Position numbers and translations under genes: made by a program
Notes under the pieces: model-generated
The model's database searches: none
Told to the model about the DNA's origin: nothing
Seen by the model: the letters and a program-made list of their open reading frames with translations, nothing else
From: an uncultured Draconibacterium sp.
Lineage (GTDB): Bacteria > Bacteroidota > Bacteroidia > Bacteroidales > Prolixibacteraceae
DNA: 64,000 nucleotides
Assembly (NCBI RefSeq): GCF_963677575.1
Contig: NZ_OY782038.1
Coordinates: 4,467,501-4,531,500 of the forward strand
Direction of reading: 5' to 3'
In this document: positions 8,846 through 17,643 of the stretch, piece by piece
Numbering within the stretch: the stretch's first letter is position 1
Layout: the number at the start of each line of letters is the position of its first letter

Positions 8846-11800
8846 ATGAAAAAAATCGCGCTTATTATGTCATTTCTGGTCTTGCTGGGAGTGACTGTGG
8901 TAAATGCTCAGACAAAGATCGTTACCGGTACGGTTTCATCCAGCGAGGATGACTTGCCTATTCCGGGAGTTTCTGTTTCTGTTGCAGGAACAACCCTGGG
9001 TACTGTAACTGACATTGACGGAGTTTTTACATTGAAAGTTCCACAAGATGCAAAAGCTTTAGTAGCAAGCTTTGTTGGAATGAAGACACAAACCATTGAA
9101 TTGGGAGAGGGGTCGGACTATTCTATTGTTCTGGAGCCAGACCTTGTTGGTATTGACGAAGTAGTAGTTACTGCGCTTGGTATCACCCGCGAAAAGAAAT
9201 CTCTGGGCTATTCTTCGCAATCGCTTACGGGCGACGATGTTGCCGCAGTTAAAGATGCAAATATTGTTAACTCACTTTCGGGTAAAGTTGCCGGTGTGCA
9301 GGTTACAGGATCGCCTGGTAGTGTTGGAGGTTCATCGCGTATTATTATTCGTGGTGTAAACTCAATCTCAGGTAATAATCAACCTTTGTTTATTGTAGAT
9401 GGTACTCCTATTGATAACTCGAACTTTAACTCTACAGAGACACAGGAGGGAGATGGTGGTATTGACTTTGGTAACGCTTCTGCCGATATCAACCCTGAGG
9501 ATATTGAGTCGATGACTGTACTAAAAGGTGCTAACGCTGCTGCACTTTATGGTTCGCGTGCTGCCAACGGTGTGATTCTTATTACAACAAAAAAAGGTAC
9601 AAAACGTAAAGGTATTGGTGTTTCTATTACATCAGGTGTAAATTTTTCGACAGTTGCTCTCTTGCCCGATTACCAAAATGAATATGGAGGTGGTTACAAA
9701 CAGGAATTTGATATTTATGAACCAACAGGCGAACCAATTGTAAATTACGCTGCCGACGAAAGTTGGGGGCCACGTATGGACGGACAGTTGGTACGTCAGT
9801 GGTATAGCTGGTATGAAGATGATCCAAACTACGGGAAGATGACTCCGTTTGTTCCTCATCCTGATAACATAAAAGACTTTTACGAAACAGGTGTTACAAC
9901 AAACAACAATATTGCTTTAGAAGGTGGTGGCGAAGGAACACTTTTTCGTTTGTCGTTTACCGACTATCGTCAGACAGGTACACTACCAACTTCTGAATTG
10001 CAAAAGAATACTATTTCTTTTAACGGAAGTTCTGAGTTAACTGATAAATTAACTGCTTCGGCTAGTGTAAACTACGTGTCGTTAACAAACGAAGGTATCC
10101 CGGGACAAGGATATGGTAACAATGCCGGTAATGTAGTAACAAGTTTTAACCAGTGGTTTCAGCGACAGCTTGATATGGATAATTTGAAGAACTATAAAAC
10201 AGCTGACGGTGTTGACCGTACATGGAATATTAGTTCTCCAACTAATACACGCCCATTATACTGGGAAAACCCATATTGGGTATTGAATGAGAGTCCTGCC
10301 GAAATGGAAAGACAGCGTGTTTTTGGTAACGTGTCGTTAAAATATGATGTGCTTCCGGGTTTGTCGCTTCAAGGATGGGCACGTACCGATTTTTATACCG
10401 ACCGTCGTCAGGAAAGAATTGCTTCAGGTTCTATTCCTCAGGCATGGTATAAAGAAGAAGTTCGACAGTTGGAAGATAACAACTACGAGTTTTTGGCAAC
10501 TTACAGAAAAGATATTGGCTCTGATATTTCTATAGATGCAAACCTTGGTGCTAATAAACGTGTTCGCGTATTTTACAACAATACAGCCAGTACAAACGGA
10601 GGTTTAAGTGTACCTAACTTCTTTAATGTTGCTGCCTCTGTTGACCGTCCGTCAATTACTGATACTAAGTCGAAAAAAGTTGTAAACTCAGTATACGGGA
10701 GTGCAACAATTGGTTATAAGAGCATGGCTTATATCGACCTGTCTCTTCGTAACGATTGGTCGTCGACATTGCCTGATGGCGATAACTCTTATTTGTATCC
10801 TTCGGTTACCGGTACATTCCTTTTCTCTGAACTAATCGAAGATAAATCGATACTTTCTTTAGGAAAAGTTAGAGCAAGTTGGTCGCAGGTAGGTAACGAT
10901 ACCGATCCTTACCAATTGGCTGTGACTTATTCGTCGGCTGATAATTATGGTAGTTATCCTGCTTATGCTGTTCCTAATAAACTGAATAATGCAACTCTTA
11001 AACCTGAAACTATTACTACCACTGAATTTGGTGTTGAAATGGCTTTCTTTAACAGTCGTTTAGGTTTGGATGTAACCTATTACGATATTAAGTCTGAAGA
11101 CCAGATTCTGGACCTTGATGTAGCAAGTACTTCGGGATACAACTCAACAGTAGTAAATGCTGGTTTAATGACCAACAAAGGTTGGGAAGTTATGCTGAAC
11201 GGGCGCGCAATCGACAAAGAATTTACTTGGGATATTGTTGCCAACTGGGCTAAAAATACTAACAAAGTTGAAGAGTTAGCAGCAGGACTTGACAATTATC
11301 AGTTAGCAGAATGGGGACCTTCAATTAACGCTCGTGTTGGAGAAACTTACGGAACATGGATTACCGATGGTTTTGTTTATGATGATGAAACGGGACAGCG
11401 TGTTGTTGGCGAAGATGGATTATATCTGAGAGCTACCAATCAAACTTACGGTTCTTACTTGCCAGACTGGACTGGTGGTGTTACCAATACATTCACTTAC
11501 AAAGGTGTAATGTTAAGTGCTTTGGTTGATTTCCAGAAAGGTGGTCAGTTATACTCAGTAACTAACCGTTACGGAAACTACTCTGGTTTGTTGGCCGAAA
11601 CTGCCGGATTAAACGATAAAGGTAATCCTCAAAGGGATCCTGTAAGCGAAGGAGGAGGCTACCTGGCCGTTGGTGTAAAAGAAGATGGTACACCTAACGA
11701 TGTTTATGTTGAAGCAACAGATTACTGGCAACACTTAAGAACCAGAAGAGAGTATTACTTACACGATGCTAGTTTTATTAAACTGCGTGAGGTGAAAGTT

Positions 11801-12010
11801 GGTTATACCTTGCCAGGTAAATTGTTTGCAAACAGCTTTATTAGCGGTGTTAGCTTATCGTTGGTAGGTCGTAACCTGGCTATTCTTCACAAAAATGCTC
11901 CAAACATCGACCCGGAAGCTGCTTATGGTTCGGGTAACATTCAGGGTTTTGAAAACGGTCAGCACCCTAGTACCCGTACTATGGGATTCAGTGTAAATGT
12001 TAAATTGTAA
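8846..12010 (+). CDS. SusC/RagA-type TonB-dependent outer-membrane transporter (copy 1)
   Basis: The 1054-residue product is the outer-membrane barrel of a SusC/SusD uptake pair, energised by TonB. A signal peptide ends near residue 21 (VVNAQ). It is followed by a carboxypeptidase-regulatory-like beta-sandwich (about 25-95), the TonB-box-like IDEVVVTALG near residue 100, a plug domain with SSRIIIRGVNS and QPLFIVDGTPID, and a barrel ending in KL. There is no STN domain, so it does not look like an anti-sigma signalling receptor. The ATG at 8846 is preferred over a TTG three codons upstream. SusD follows after 20 bases. Its N-terminal third closely resembles that of the SusC at 14361, so the two are probably an old tandem duplication. 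The substrate is unknown. Confidence 0.95.
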   Translation: MKKIALIMSFLVLLGVTVVNAQTKIVTGTVSSSEDDLPIPGVSVSVAGTTLGTVTDIDGVFTLKVPQDAKALVASFVGMKTQTIELGEGSDYSIVLEPDLVGIDEVVVTALGITREKKSLGYSSQSLTGDDVAAVKDANIVNSLSGKVAGVQVTGSPGSVGGSSRIIIRGVNSISGNNQPLFIVDGTPIDNSNFNSTETQEGDGGIDFGNASADINPEDIESMTVLKGANAAALYGSRAANGVILITTKKGTKRKGIGVSITSGVNFSTVALLPDYQNEYGGGYKQEFDIYEPTGEPIVNYAADESWGPRMDGQLVRQWYSWYEDDPNYGKMTPFVPHPDNIKDFYETGVTTNNNIALEGGGEGTLFRLSFTDYRQTGTLPTSELQKNTISFNGSSELTDKLTASASVNYVSLTNEGIPGQGYGNNAGNVVTSFNQWFQRQLDMDNLKNYKTADGVDRTWNISSPTNTRPLYWENPYWVLNESPAEMERQRVFGNVSLKYDVLPGLSLQGWARTDFYTDRRQERIASGSIPQAWYKEEVRQLEDNNYEFLATYRKDIGSDISIDANLGANKRVRVFYNNTASTNGGLSVPNFFNVAASVDRPSITDTKSKKVVNSVYGSATIGYKSMAYIDLSLRNDWSSTLPDGDNSYLYPSVTGTFLFSELIEDKSILSLGKVRASWSQVGNDTDPYQLAVTYSSADNYGSYPAYAVPNKLNNATLKPETITTTEFGVEMAFFNSRLGLDVTYYDIKSEDQILDLDVASTSGYNSTVVNAGLMTNKGWEVMLNGRAIDKEFTWDIVANWAKNTNKVEELAAGLDNYQLAEWGPSINARVGETYGTWITDGFVYDDETGQRVVGEDGLYLRATNQTYGSYLPDWTGGVTNTFTYKGVMLSALVDFQKGGQLYSVTNRYGNYSGLLAETAGLNDKGNPQRDPVSEGGGYLAVGVKEDGTPNDVYVEATDYWQHLRTRREYYLHDASFIKLREVKVGYTLPGKLFANSFISGVSLSLVGRNLAILHKNAPNIDPEAAYGSGNIQGFENGQHPSTRTMGFSVNVKL

Positions 12011-12030
12011 AAAGTTAATAAGAAGATATT

Positions 12031-13458
12031 ATGAAAAGATATATGATGAGATCAATTTTTGCCCTGCTTTTTGTTAGCTTAATTGTGGGGTGTACCAACG
12101 ATTTCGAGGAGATCAACACCGATCCGAACAAGGTAACAAGTGTGCCAACTGCATATCTGATGACTCAGGCACAGCGCCAGATATTAGAACGACGTCTTAA
12201 TACTACCTGTCTACTGTACTCTCAGTTATGGTCTGAGACACAGTATACCAACACATCGCGTTACGAAACAGCAGAAGCCAGCTTTAATCCTTATTACTAT
12301 AGCCCTTTGGCCGATCTTCAAAAGATCATTGAATTAAATACAGATGAGGCGACTATGAATGATGCTGTTGCTTCGGGGGCTAATGCTAACCAAATAGCTA
12401 TTGCACGAATTCTTAAAGTTTATACTTTTCAGTTGGTTACAGATATGTGGGGCGAAATTCCTTACAGCGACGCTCTAAAAGGAGCCGACGCATTTCAGCC
12501 GGTTTACGACACGCAAGATGCAATTTATGCCAGTTTTGTTACAGAGTTGACTGAAGCTGCAGCTCAGATTAATGAAAGTGCAGCGGGGATGGACGGCGAT
12601 ATTATTTTTGGTGGAGATATGGCTGCATGGAAGAAATTTGCCAATTCGTTAAAAGCCCGTGTAGGAATTCGTATGACAGAGGCTGATGCGGCGGCGGCAC
12701 AAAGTGCGGTTACATCTGGTTTGGCAGGGGCTTTCGAAAGTAACGATGACAATGCCTTATATTCATACCTTGCGGATGCTGCAAACTGGAATCCATATTA
12801 CGACCATTACCTGGAAAGAACTGATTATGCTATCAGTAAAACTTTAGCTGATTATATGGCTGCACTTAATGATCCTCGTTTACCTATTTATGCGGATGAA
12901 GCACCGGAAACGGGAACTATTGTCGGCATGCCTTATGGTTTGTCTGCCGCAGATGCCGGTAGTATTACCAATGCAATGATCTCTTTCCCGGGTATTGCAG
13001 TACGTAGTGCAGATAGTCCTGGTATTTTAATGACCTATTCTGAGTTGTTGTTTATTAAGGCTGAAGCCGCTGCCAGAGGTTGGATTAGCGATGATGCTGC
13101 AACAGTTTATGCCGAAGCAATCAGTGCAAGTATGGAATTTTGGGGGGTTGATGGCGATGCAATAGATGCTTACCTGGCACAACCGGAAGTAGCTTACGAC
13201 GGTTCGAACTACAGAAAAGCAATTGGTGAGCAAAAATGGGTTAGTCTTTATATGGATGGTTCGGAAGCGTGGTCTGAGTGGAGACGTTTGGATTATCCTG
13301 AATTAACTCCTGCGCCTGCAGCTGCCGAAGGTAGAGACATTCCTCGTCGTCGTGCATATACGCAAAACGAGTACGACCTGAACGAAGAAAATGTAAAAAC
13401 AGCTGTTTCTCGTCAGGGAGAAGATGTTATGGAAACCCGCATTTGGTGGGATAAATAA
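12031..13458 (+). CDS. SusD/RagB-like surface lipoprotein (copy 1)
   Basis: The 475-residue lipoprotein is the ligand-capturing lid of the preceding SusC transporter. A lipoprotein signal with lipidation cysteine C21 (LIVGC) is visible, followed by the SusD N-terminal segment NTDPNKVTSVPTAYLMT and the TPR-like region with LQKIIELNTDEATMND. It matches the shorter SusD-like branch (the SusD-like_2 type) by length and by the EQKWVSLYMDGSEAWSEWRR motif near the C-terminus. It lies 20 bases downstream of susC and ends before a strong terminator. No enzyme gene accompanies the pair, so the nutrient cannot be inferred. Confidence 0.93.
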   Translation: MKRYMMRSIFALLFVSLIVGCTNDFEEINTDPNKVTSVPTAYLMTQAQRQILERRLNTTCLLYSQLWSETQYTNTSRYETAEASFNPYYYSPLADLQKIIELNTDEATMNDAVASGANANQIAIARILKVYTFQLVTDMWGEIPYSDALKGADAFQPVYDTQDAIYASFVTELTEAAAQINESAAGMDGDIIFGGDMAAWKKFANSLKARVGIRMTEADAAAAQSAVTSGLAGAFESNDDNALYSYLADAANWNPYYDHYLERTDYAISKTLADYMAALNDPRLPIYADEAPETGTIVGMPYGLSAADAGSITNAMISFPGIAVRSADSPGILMTYSELLFIKAEAAARGWISDDAATVYAEAISASMEFWGVDGDAIDAYLAQPEVAYDGSNYRKAIGEQKWVSLYMDGSEAWSEWRRLDYPELTPAPAAAEGRDIPRRRAYTQNEYDLNEENVKTAVSRQGEDVMETRIWWDK

Positions 13459-13507
13459 TACTTAAGGTACTTATTGACCCTGTTGAGGGACTTTAGGTTA
13501 TTAATTA

Positions 13508-13550
13508 AAGAGCGGCCGGTAAGTTTTCTTACCGGCCGCTCTTTTGTTTT
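13508..13550 (+). terminator. Terminator of the first susC-susD pair
   Basis: A perfect 16-pair stem (13508-13523 with 13528-13543), rich in G-C in the middle, has a TTTT loop and is followed by TTGTTTTTG. It is the strongest intrinsic terminator in the window and separates the two SusCD units. Confidence 0.92.
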
Positions 13551-13792
13551 TGTTAAGAGTATGACAAAAATCATATGTCTAATGAAAAGATCATAAGTAA
13601 TTTTCGTTATATTGTAAGTTGCAAATATTCAACATGTTGTATGTGTTCATATGTTGACTTTGTTGGTGTATTTGCTTTTCTGATATTATCTATTTGTCAG
13701 TTAATGCAAAAAAAAACTTACACTTTCTTTAAAAAATCAAAACTTCTTTTAATATTTGTAATTGTTCAAAAAGAATAGAGAGTTCTATTTAA

Positions 13793-13824
13793 TTGTGAGG
13801 AGTAATGCTGGATATAAGGATTTG
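13793..13824 (+). promoter_or_regulatory. Putative promoter of the second susC
   Basis: TTG at 13793-13795 lies 21 bases before AGGATTTG (13817-13824), a poor match to TAnnTTTG but followed by the same GGGGGAATT as in the first susC leader. If correct, the leader is about 530 bases long. Confidence 0.3.
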
Positions 13825-13952
13825 GGGGAATTCTTTCAGTGATTACAATAAGAAATGCTGTTTAATTATTACTTAAAAAAGTTTCTATGAAGGGGGTAAA
13901 CATTCATTTGATCTTTAATCAAAATTTTAGGTTCCATGTAAATCGGTTCAGT

Positions 13953-14063
13953 AGTTAGCTGCCGATTGGTATTCTGCATTGACGTTACTCGCGTGTCGAG
14001 ACAGATAACGTAGTTGGATAGGTCTGTAAAATTGACTAACTGTTAAAAAAATTAACAATTAGT
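13953..14063 (+). promoter_or_regulatory. Possible structured RNA element in the susC2 leader
   Basis: AGTTAG (13953-13958) can pair with CTAACT (14036-14041), enclosing an ACGTTA/TAACGT stem (13982-13987 with 14006-14011) that holds a CTCG/CGAG hairpin (13988-13991 with 13997-14000). The CTAACT strand can instead pair with a downstream strand, as ACTAACTGTTAA (14035-14046) and TTAACAATTAGT (14052-14063) form a hairpin with one mismatch. The two foldings exclude each other. No known riboswitch class is recognised. Confidence 0.3.
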
Positions 14064-14225
14064 AAAAGTTTCAGAGGTAAACAAAGAATCTTAATTAACT
14101 GGAAAAGAGAATTCACTTTTTAATCTTATTAAAATTTTTCTGAATGGAAGGGAATAGGAAAAATAGTTATTTGAAGACAAGAATATTAAGAAGTGAAATA
14201 ATATTAAAAATGGTAAAAAGATATG

Positions 14226-14296
14226 ACCGGGAGGTATTCACTCTACATTTACTCACAATTACCCTTCGTAGAAACTCAAATCCTCCCGGTTTTTTA
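14226..14296 (+). terminator. Terminator-like hairpin inside the susC2 leader
   Basis: ACCGGGAGG (14226-14234) pairs perfectly with CCTCCCGGT (14282-14290) across a 47-base loop, and six T follow the right arm. It sits about 65 bases before the susC start, so it may attenuate susC or end a short leader RNA. Confidence 0.5.
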
Positions 14297-14360
14297 AAAT
14301 AAATAAAAATGCTAAATACAATTTTTATAGCGCTTTAATTAATAACTTAAAATTATTTCT

Positions 14361-17300
14361 ATGAAAAAAATTGCGATTTTTTTATCGATTCTCCTTTTCA
14401 TGGGTAATTTGGTAGTTAATGCTCAAACGCGGACAGTAACAGGTACTGTTACTTCCACTGAGGATGAATTGCCAATACCTGGAGTATCGGTTTCTGCAAA
14501 AGGTACAACGCTTGGAACTGTCACTAATATTGATGGAGAGTTTGAGCTGAAGGTACCTGAGGATGTTCAAACTTTAATATTCAGTTTTGTGGGAATGTTA
14601 ACCCAGGAAGTGAGTATCGAAGATGTTTCTAATGTTGCTGTTGCACTTGATCCCCAGTCGATTGGGGTTGATGAGGTTGTTGTTACCGCCTTGGGTATTT
14701 CGCGCGAGAAAAAAGCATTAGGTTATGCTGCGCAGGAAGTTGACGGAGAACAACTGAATAAAGTACAACAAACTGATGCTGTTAGTGCGTTATCAGGTCG
14801 TGTTGCCGGTGTTCAGGTTGCAACTTCTACCAACATGGGTGGTTCAAGTCGTATCCTTATTCGTGGTGCCAATTCAATTACTCAGGAAAACCAGCCATTA
14901 TTTATTATTGATGGTATTCCTATGGATAACTCGAACTACAATGGCACAGGTGCTGCTTCAGGTGGTGGTGGTATCGACTATGGTAACATGTTGAATGATA
15001 TAAATCCTGATGAAATTCAAGATATCTCGGTGCTTAAAGGTGCTGCAGCTGCCTTGTACGGTTCTCGTGCAGCAAATGGTGTGGTTTTAATTACAACAAA
15101 AAGTGCCAATAAAGGCAAAAAAGGTTTTTCTGTAGATTTCAGTCAGAACGTTGGTTTCGAAAGTGTAGCTACTATTCCGGACATGCAACGCAAATATGGT
15201 GGTGGTGCCATTATTTCAGATGAGGACGGTGGAGTTAACGGTTTCGAGCAAGTAACTGTTGATGGAACTACTTATTTACATCCGCAGTACCAGGTTGATG
15301 AATCATGGGGACCACGTTACGATCCAAATATCATGGTTGTACACTGGGATGGATTTAACGAAGATGGTTCGGTTAAAGAAACTCGTCCTTGGGTTGCGCC
15401 GGCGAACGATGTGGAAGACTTCTGGGAAACCGGTGTTACTTCTACTACCTCTATTGGTATAAATAAATCAGGCGAAGATTATGGGATGCGTATTGCTTAC
15501 AAATACACTGATGTAAATGGTTCAATGCCTAACTCAAGTCAAAGCAAGCACGATTTTAAAATTTCTGCGAATGCCAATCTAACTGATAAGTTATCAATTG
15601 ATGGTAGTATGACTTATGTGAATACTAAAGCAATGGGACGTCCTGAGGTTGGGTATGGCGACAACTCTGTTGGTCAGAAATTCTTCCAGTGGGGACAACG
15701 TCAGTTGGATTTCGAAAGACTTAAAAACTACAAAACATCAACAGGTGAAATGATTACCTGGAACAGAACGTCGTTTACTGATGGAAGTCCAAAATATTCA
15801 GACAACCCATATTGGACGGCCTACGAAAATTATTCGGATGATGCACGTAACCGTTTTTATGGTAGAGTTTCAGCTTCTTATGAAATTATTGAAAACTTAC
15901 TTCTGAAAGGTAGCGTATATGGCGACTATTATAACTTTACTATTCGCGAAAGAACTGCAGTGGGAAGTCAATCTACTTCACGTTATTACGAAGCCGTTCG
16001 TGAAAACTCAGAGTTTAACTACGAAGGTATTTTAACTTACTCGAAAAAAATTAATGATTTCGATCTGTCGGGATTAGTTGGTGTAAACAAAAGACAATTG
16101 CGCTACGATTTCTTACGTGGTGAATCTTCTGGTGGTTTGGTTGTTCCTGGTGTGTACAACCTGTTAAACTCAGTTGATCCTGCTTTGATTAACGACATTA
16201 CTAACGAAAAAGAGGTAAACTCTGTATTCGGCCAAATTTCTGTTGGATTCCGCAATATGGTATTTGTTGAAGCCACTTATCGTACAGACTGGTCTTCTAC
16301 ACTTCCTGCCGATAATAACAAATACAGCTATCCTTCAATTTCTGGTAGTTTCGTATTCTCCGAATTGTTGGAAGGTGTGGAATGGTTAAACATGGGTAAA
16401 GTTCGCTTAGGTTGGGCTGAAGTTGGTAACGATACCGACCCTTACAAAGTTTATGCAACATACAGTTATAATACTGATGGAGCCTTTATGAATACACCAC
16501 GCGTATTTGTGCCGGATGAATTGTTAAATGAAAATTTAAAATCAGAAACAACACGATCAAAAGAAATAGGTTTGGATTTGAACTTGTTTAATAATCGTAT
16601 TGATTTGAGTGCTACTTACTTTGATAATACAACTTTTGACCAAATTATGCCTCTGCAAGTATCGCAGGCTACAGGTTATGCTTCCAAATTCATTAATGCA
16701 GGTGAGATGACCAACAAGGGTATCGAGATTGCATTGGGAGTTACTCCGGTTCGAACCAGGGATTTTGAGTGGAACATGATGTTCAACTACACAAAAGTGA
16801 ACAATACGATGGAGAAATTATATGGAGAAGGAGAAAACGAACTTCTATCTCTGGATATTCAGAGAGCTCCATTCGGTGGTGTATTCTTAAGAGCCAGTAA
16901 AGGAGATACGTATGGAACTTTATGGGGAACCGATTTTATTTACGACGATGCAGGTAACAAAGTAATCGGTGCGAATGGCTATTATGAATCGACACCTGAT
17001 CTTGTTCCAATTGGTTCGGTACTTCCTGATTATACATTGGGTATCCGCAACGGCTTTACCTACAAAAATTTCGATTTGGATTTCTTAATCGATATCCGCA
17101 AAGGAGGAATCTTCTACTCGCTTTCTCACATGTGGGGTATGTACTCAGGTATGTATGCAGAAACTGCAGGTGTTAACGATAAAGGAAATGAAATTCGCGA
17201 TGATGTTGACGATGGTGGTGGTATCAAATTAGATGGTGTAACCGGAGACGTTACCTGGAATGATGATGGTACTTACACGGTTACCAACACAGCGCCAAAC

Positions 17301-17624
17301 GAAAAATACGTTTCGGCAGCCGGATGGGCACAAAGACATTACCATGGATTTGGTTATCCCAGTGCACAGTCGATATTCGATGCAGACTATGTTAAATTAA
17401 GAGAAGTAACTTTAGGTTATAATATTCCTAATAGTTTGTTTAAAGGAATTGTAAATAACGCAAGAATTTCAGTTTACGGTAAAAATTTATTTACCTGGGG
17501 CTTGGCAAAAGACGGTTTCGATCCTGAAATGGCTGCTAACGGTTCCGGAAACGTTCAAGGTTTAGAAGGAGGTTTACAACCAATGTTCCGAACTTATGGT
17601 ATTAACTTGAAATTGAACTTTTAA
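14361..17624 (+). CDS. SusC/RagA-type TonB-dependent outer-membrane transporter (copy 2)
   Basis: The 1087-residue barrel transporter has the same plan as copy 1: signal peptide ending near residue 21 (VVNAQ), a carboxypeptidase-regulatory-like domain, VDEVVVTALG as TonB-box-like segment, a plug with SSRILIRGANS and QPLFIIDGIPMD, then a large beta-barrel ending in LKLNF. The first 130 residues are strikingly similar to copy 1 (shared PIPGVSVS, GTTLGTV, NIDG or DIDG, SFVGM), whereas the barrel shows shorter shared patches. This points to tandem duplication followed by divergence in ligand-contacting loops. The ATG at 14361 follows an A-rich stretch as in copy 1. SusD follows after 19 bases. 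Confidence 0.95.
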   Translation: MKKIAIFLSILLFMGNLVVNAQTRTVTGTVTSTEDELPIPGVSVSAKGTTLGTVTNIDGEFELKVPEDVQTLIFSFVGMLTQEVSIEDVSNVAVALDPQSIGVDEVVVTALGISREKKALGYAAQEVDGEQLNKVQQTDAVSALSGRVAGVQVATSTNMGGSSRILIRGANSITQENQPLFIIDGIPMDNSNYNGTGAASGGGGIDYGNMLNDINPDEIQDISVLKGAAAALYGSRAANGVVLITTKSANKGKKGFSVDFSQNVGFESVATIPDMQRKYGGGAIISDEDGGVNGFEQVTVDGTTYLHPQYQVDESWGPRYDPNIMVVHWDGFNEDGSVKETRPWVAPANDVEDFWETGVTSTTSIGINKSGEDYGMRIAYKYTDVNGSMPNSSQSKHDFKISANANLTDKLSIDGSMTYVNTKAMGRPEVGYGDNSVGQKFFQWGQRQLDFERLKNYKTSTGEMITWNRTSFTDGSPKYSDNPYWTAYENYSDDARNRFYGRVSASYEIIENLLLKGSVYGDYYNFTIRERTAVGSQSTSRYYEAVRENSEFNYEGILTYSKKINDFDLSGLVGVNKRQLRYDFLRGESSGGLVVPGVYNLLNSVDPALINDITNEKEVNSVFGQISVGFRNMVFVEATYRTDWSSTLPADNNKYSYPSISGSFVFSELLEGVEWLNMGKVRLGWAEVGNDTDPYKVYATYSYNTDGAFMNTPRVFVPDELLNENLKSETTRSKEIGLDLNLFNNRIDLSATYFDNTTFDQIMPLQVSQATGYASKFINAGEMTNKGIEIALGVTPVRTRDFEWNMMFNYTKVNNTMEKLYGEGENELLSLDIQRAPFGGVFLRASKGDTYGTLWGTDFIYDDAGNKVIGANGYYESTPDLVPIGSVLPDYTLGIRNGFTYKNFDLDFLIDIRKGGIFYSLSHMWGMYSGMYAETAGVNDKGNEIRDDVDDGGGIKLDGVTGDVTWNDDGTYTVTNTAPNEKYVSAAGWAQRHYHGFGYPSAQSIFDADYVKLREVTLGYNIPNSLFKGIVNNARISVYGKNLFTWGLAKDGFDPEMAANGSGNVQGLEGGLQPMFRTYGINLKLNF

Positions 17625-17643
17625 ACTTTAAAAATTATTGAAA

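Larger units (their letters stand above)
13459..14360 (+). other. Intergenic leader region of the second susC
   Basis: These 902 bases contain no supported gene. They hold a perfect terminator (13508-13550), a putative promoter (13793-13824), the block shared with the first susC leader (13821-13880), a region rich in inverted repeats (13953-14063), and a terminator-like hairpin only about 70 bases before the susC start. A 67-codon open frame at 13575-13778 looks accidental. Confidence 0.6.

Noticed and set aside
13575..13778. A 67-codon open frame downstream of the first SusCD pair
   Set aside because: Cysteine-rich and AT-driven composition, no ribosome-binding context, sits between a terminator and the next promoter, and resembles no family known to me.
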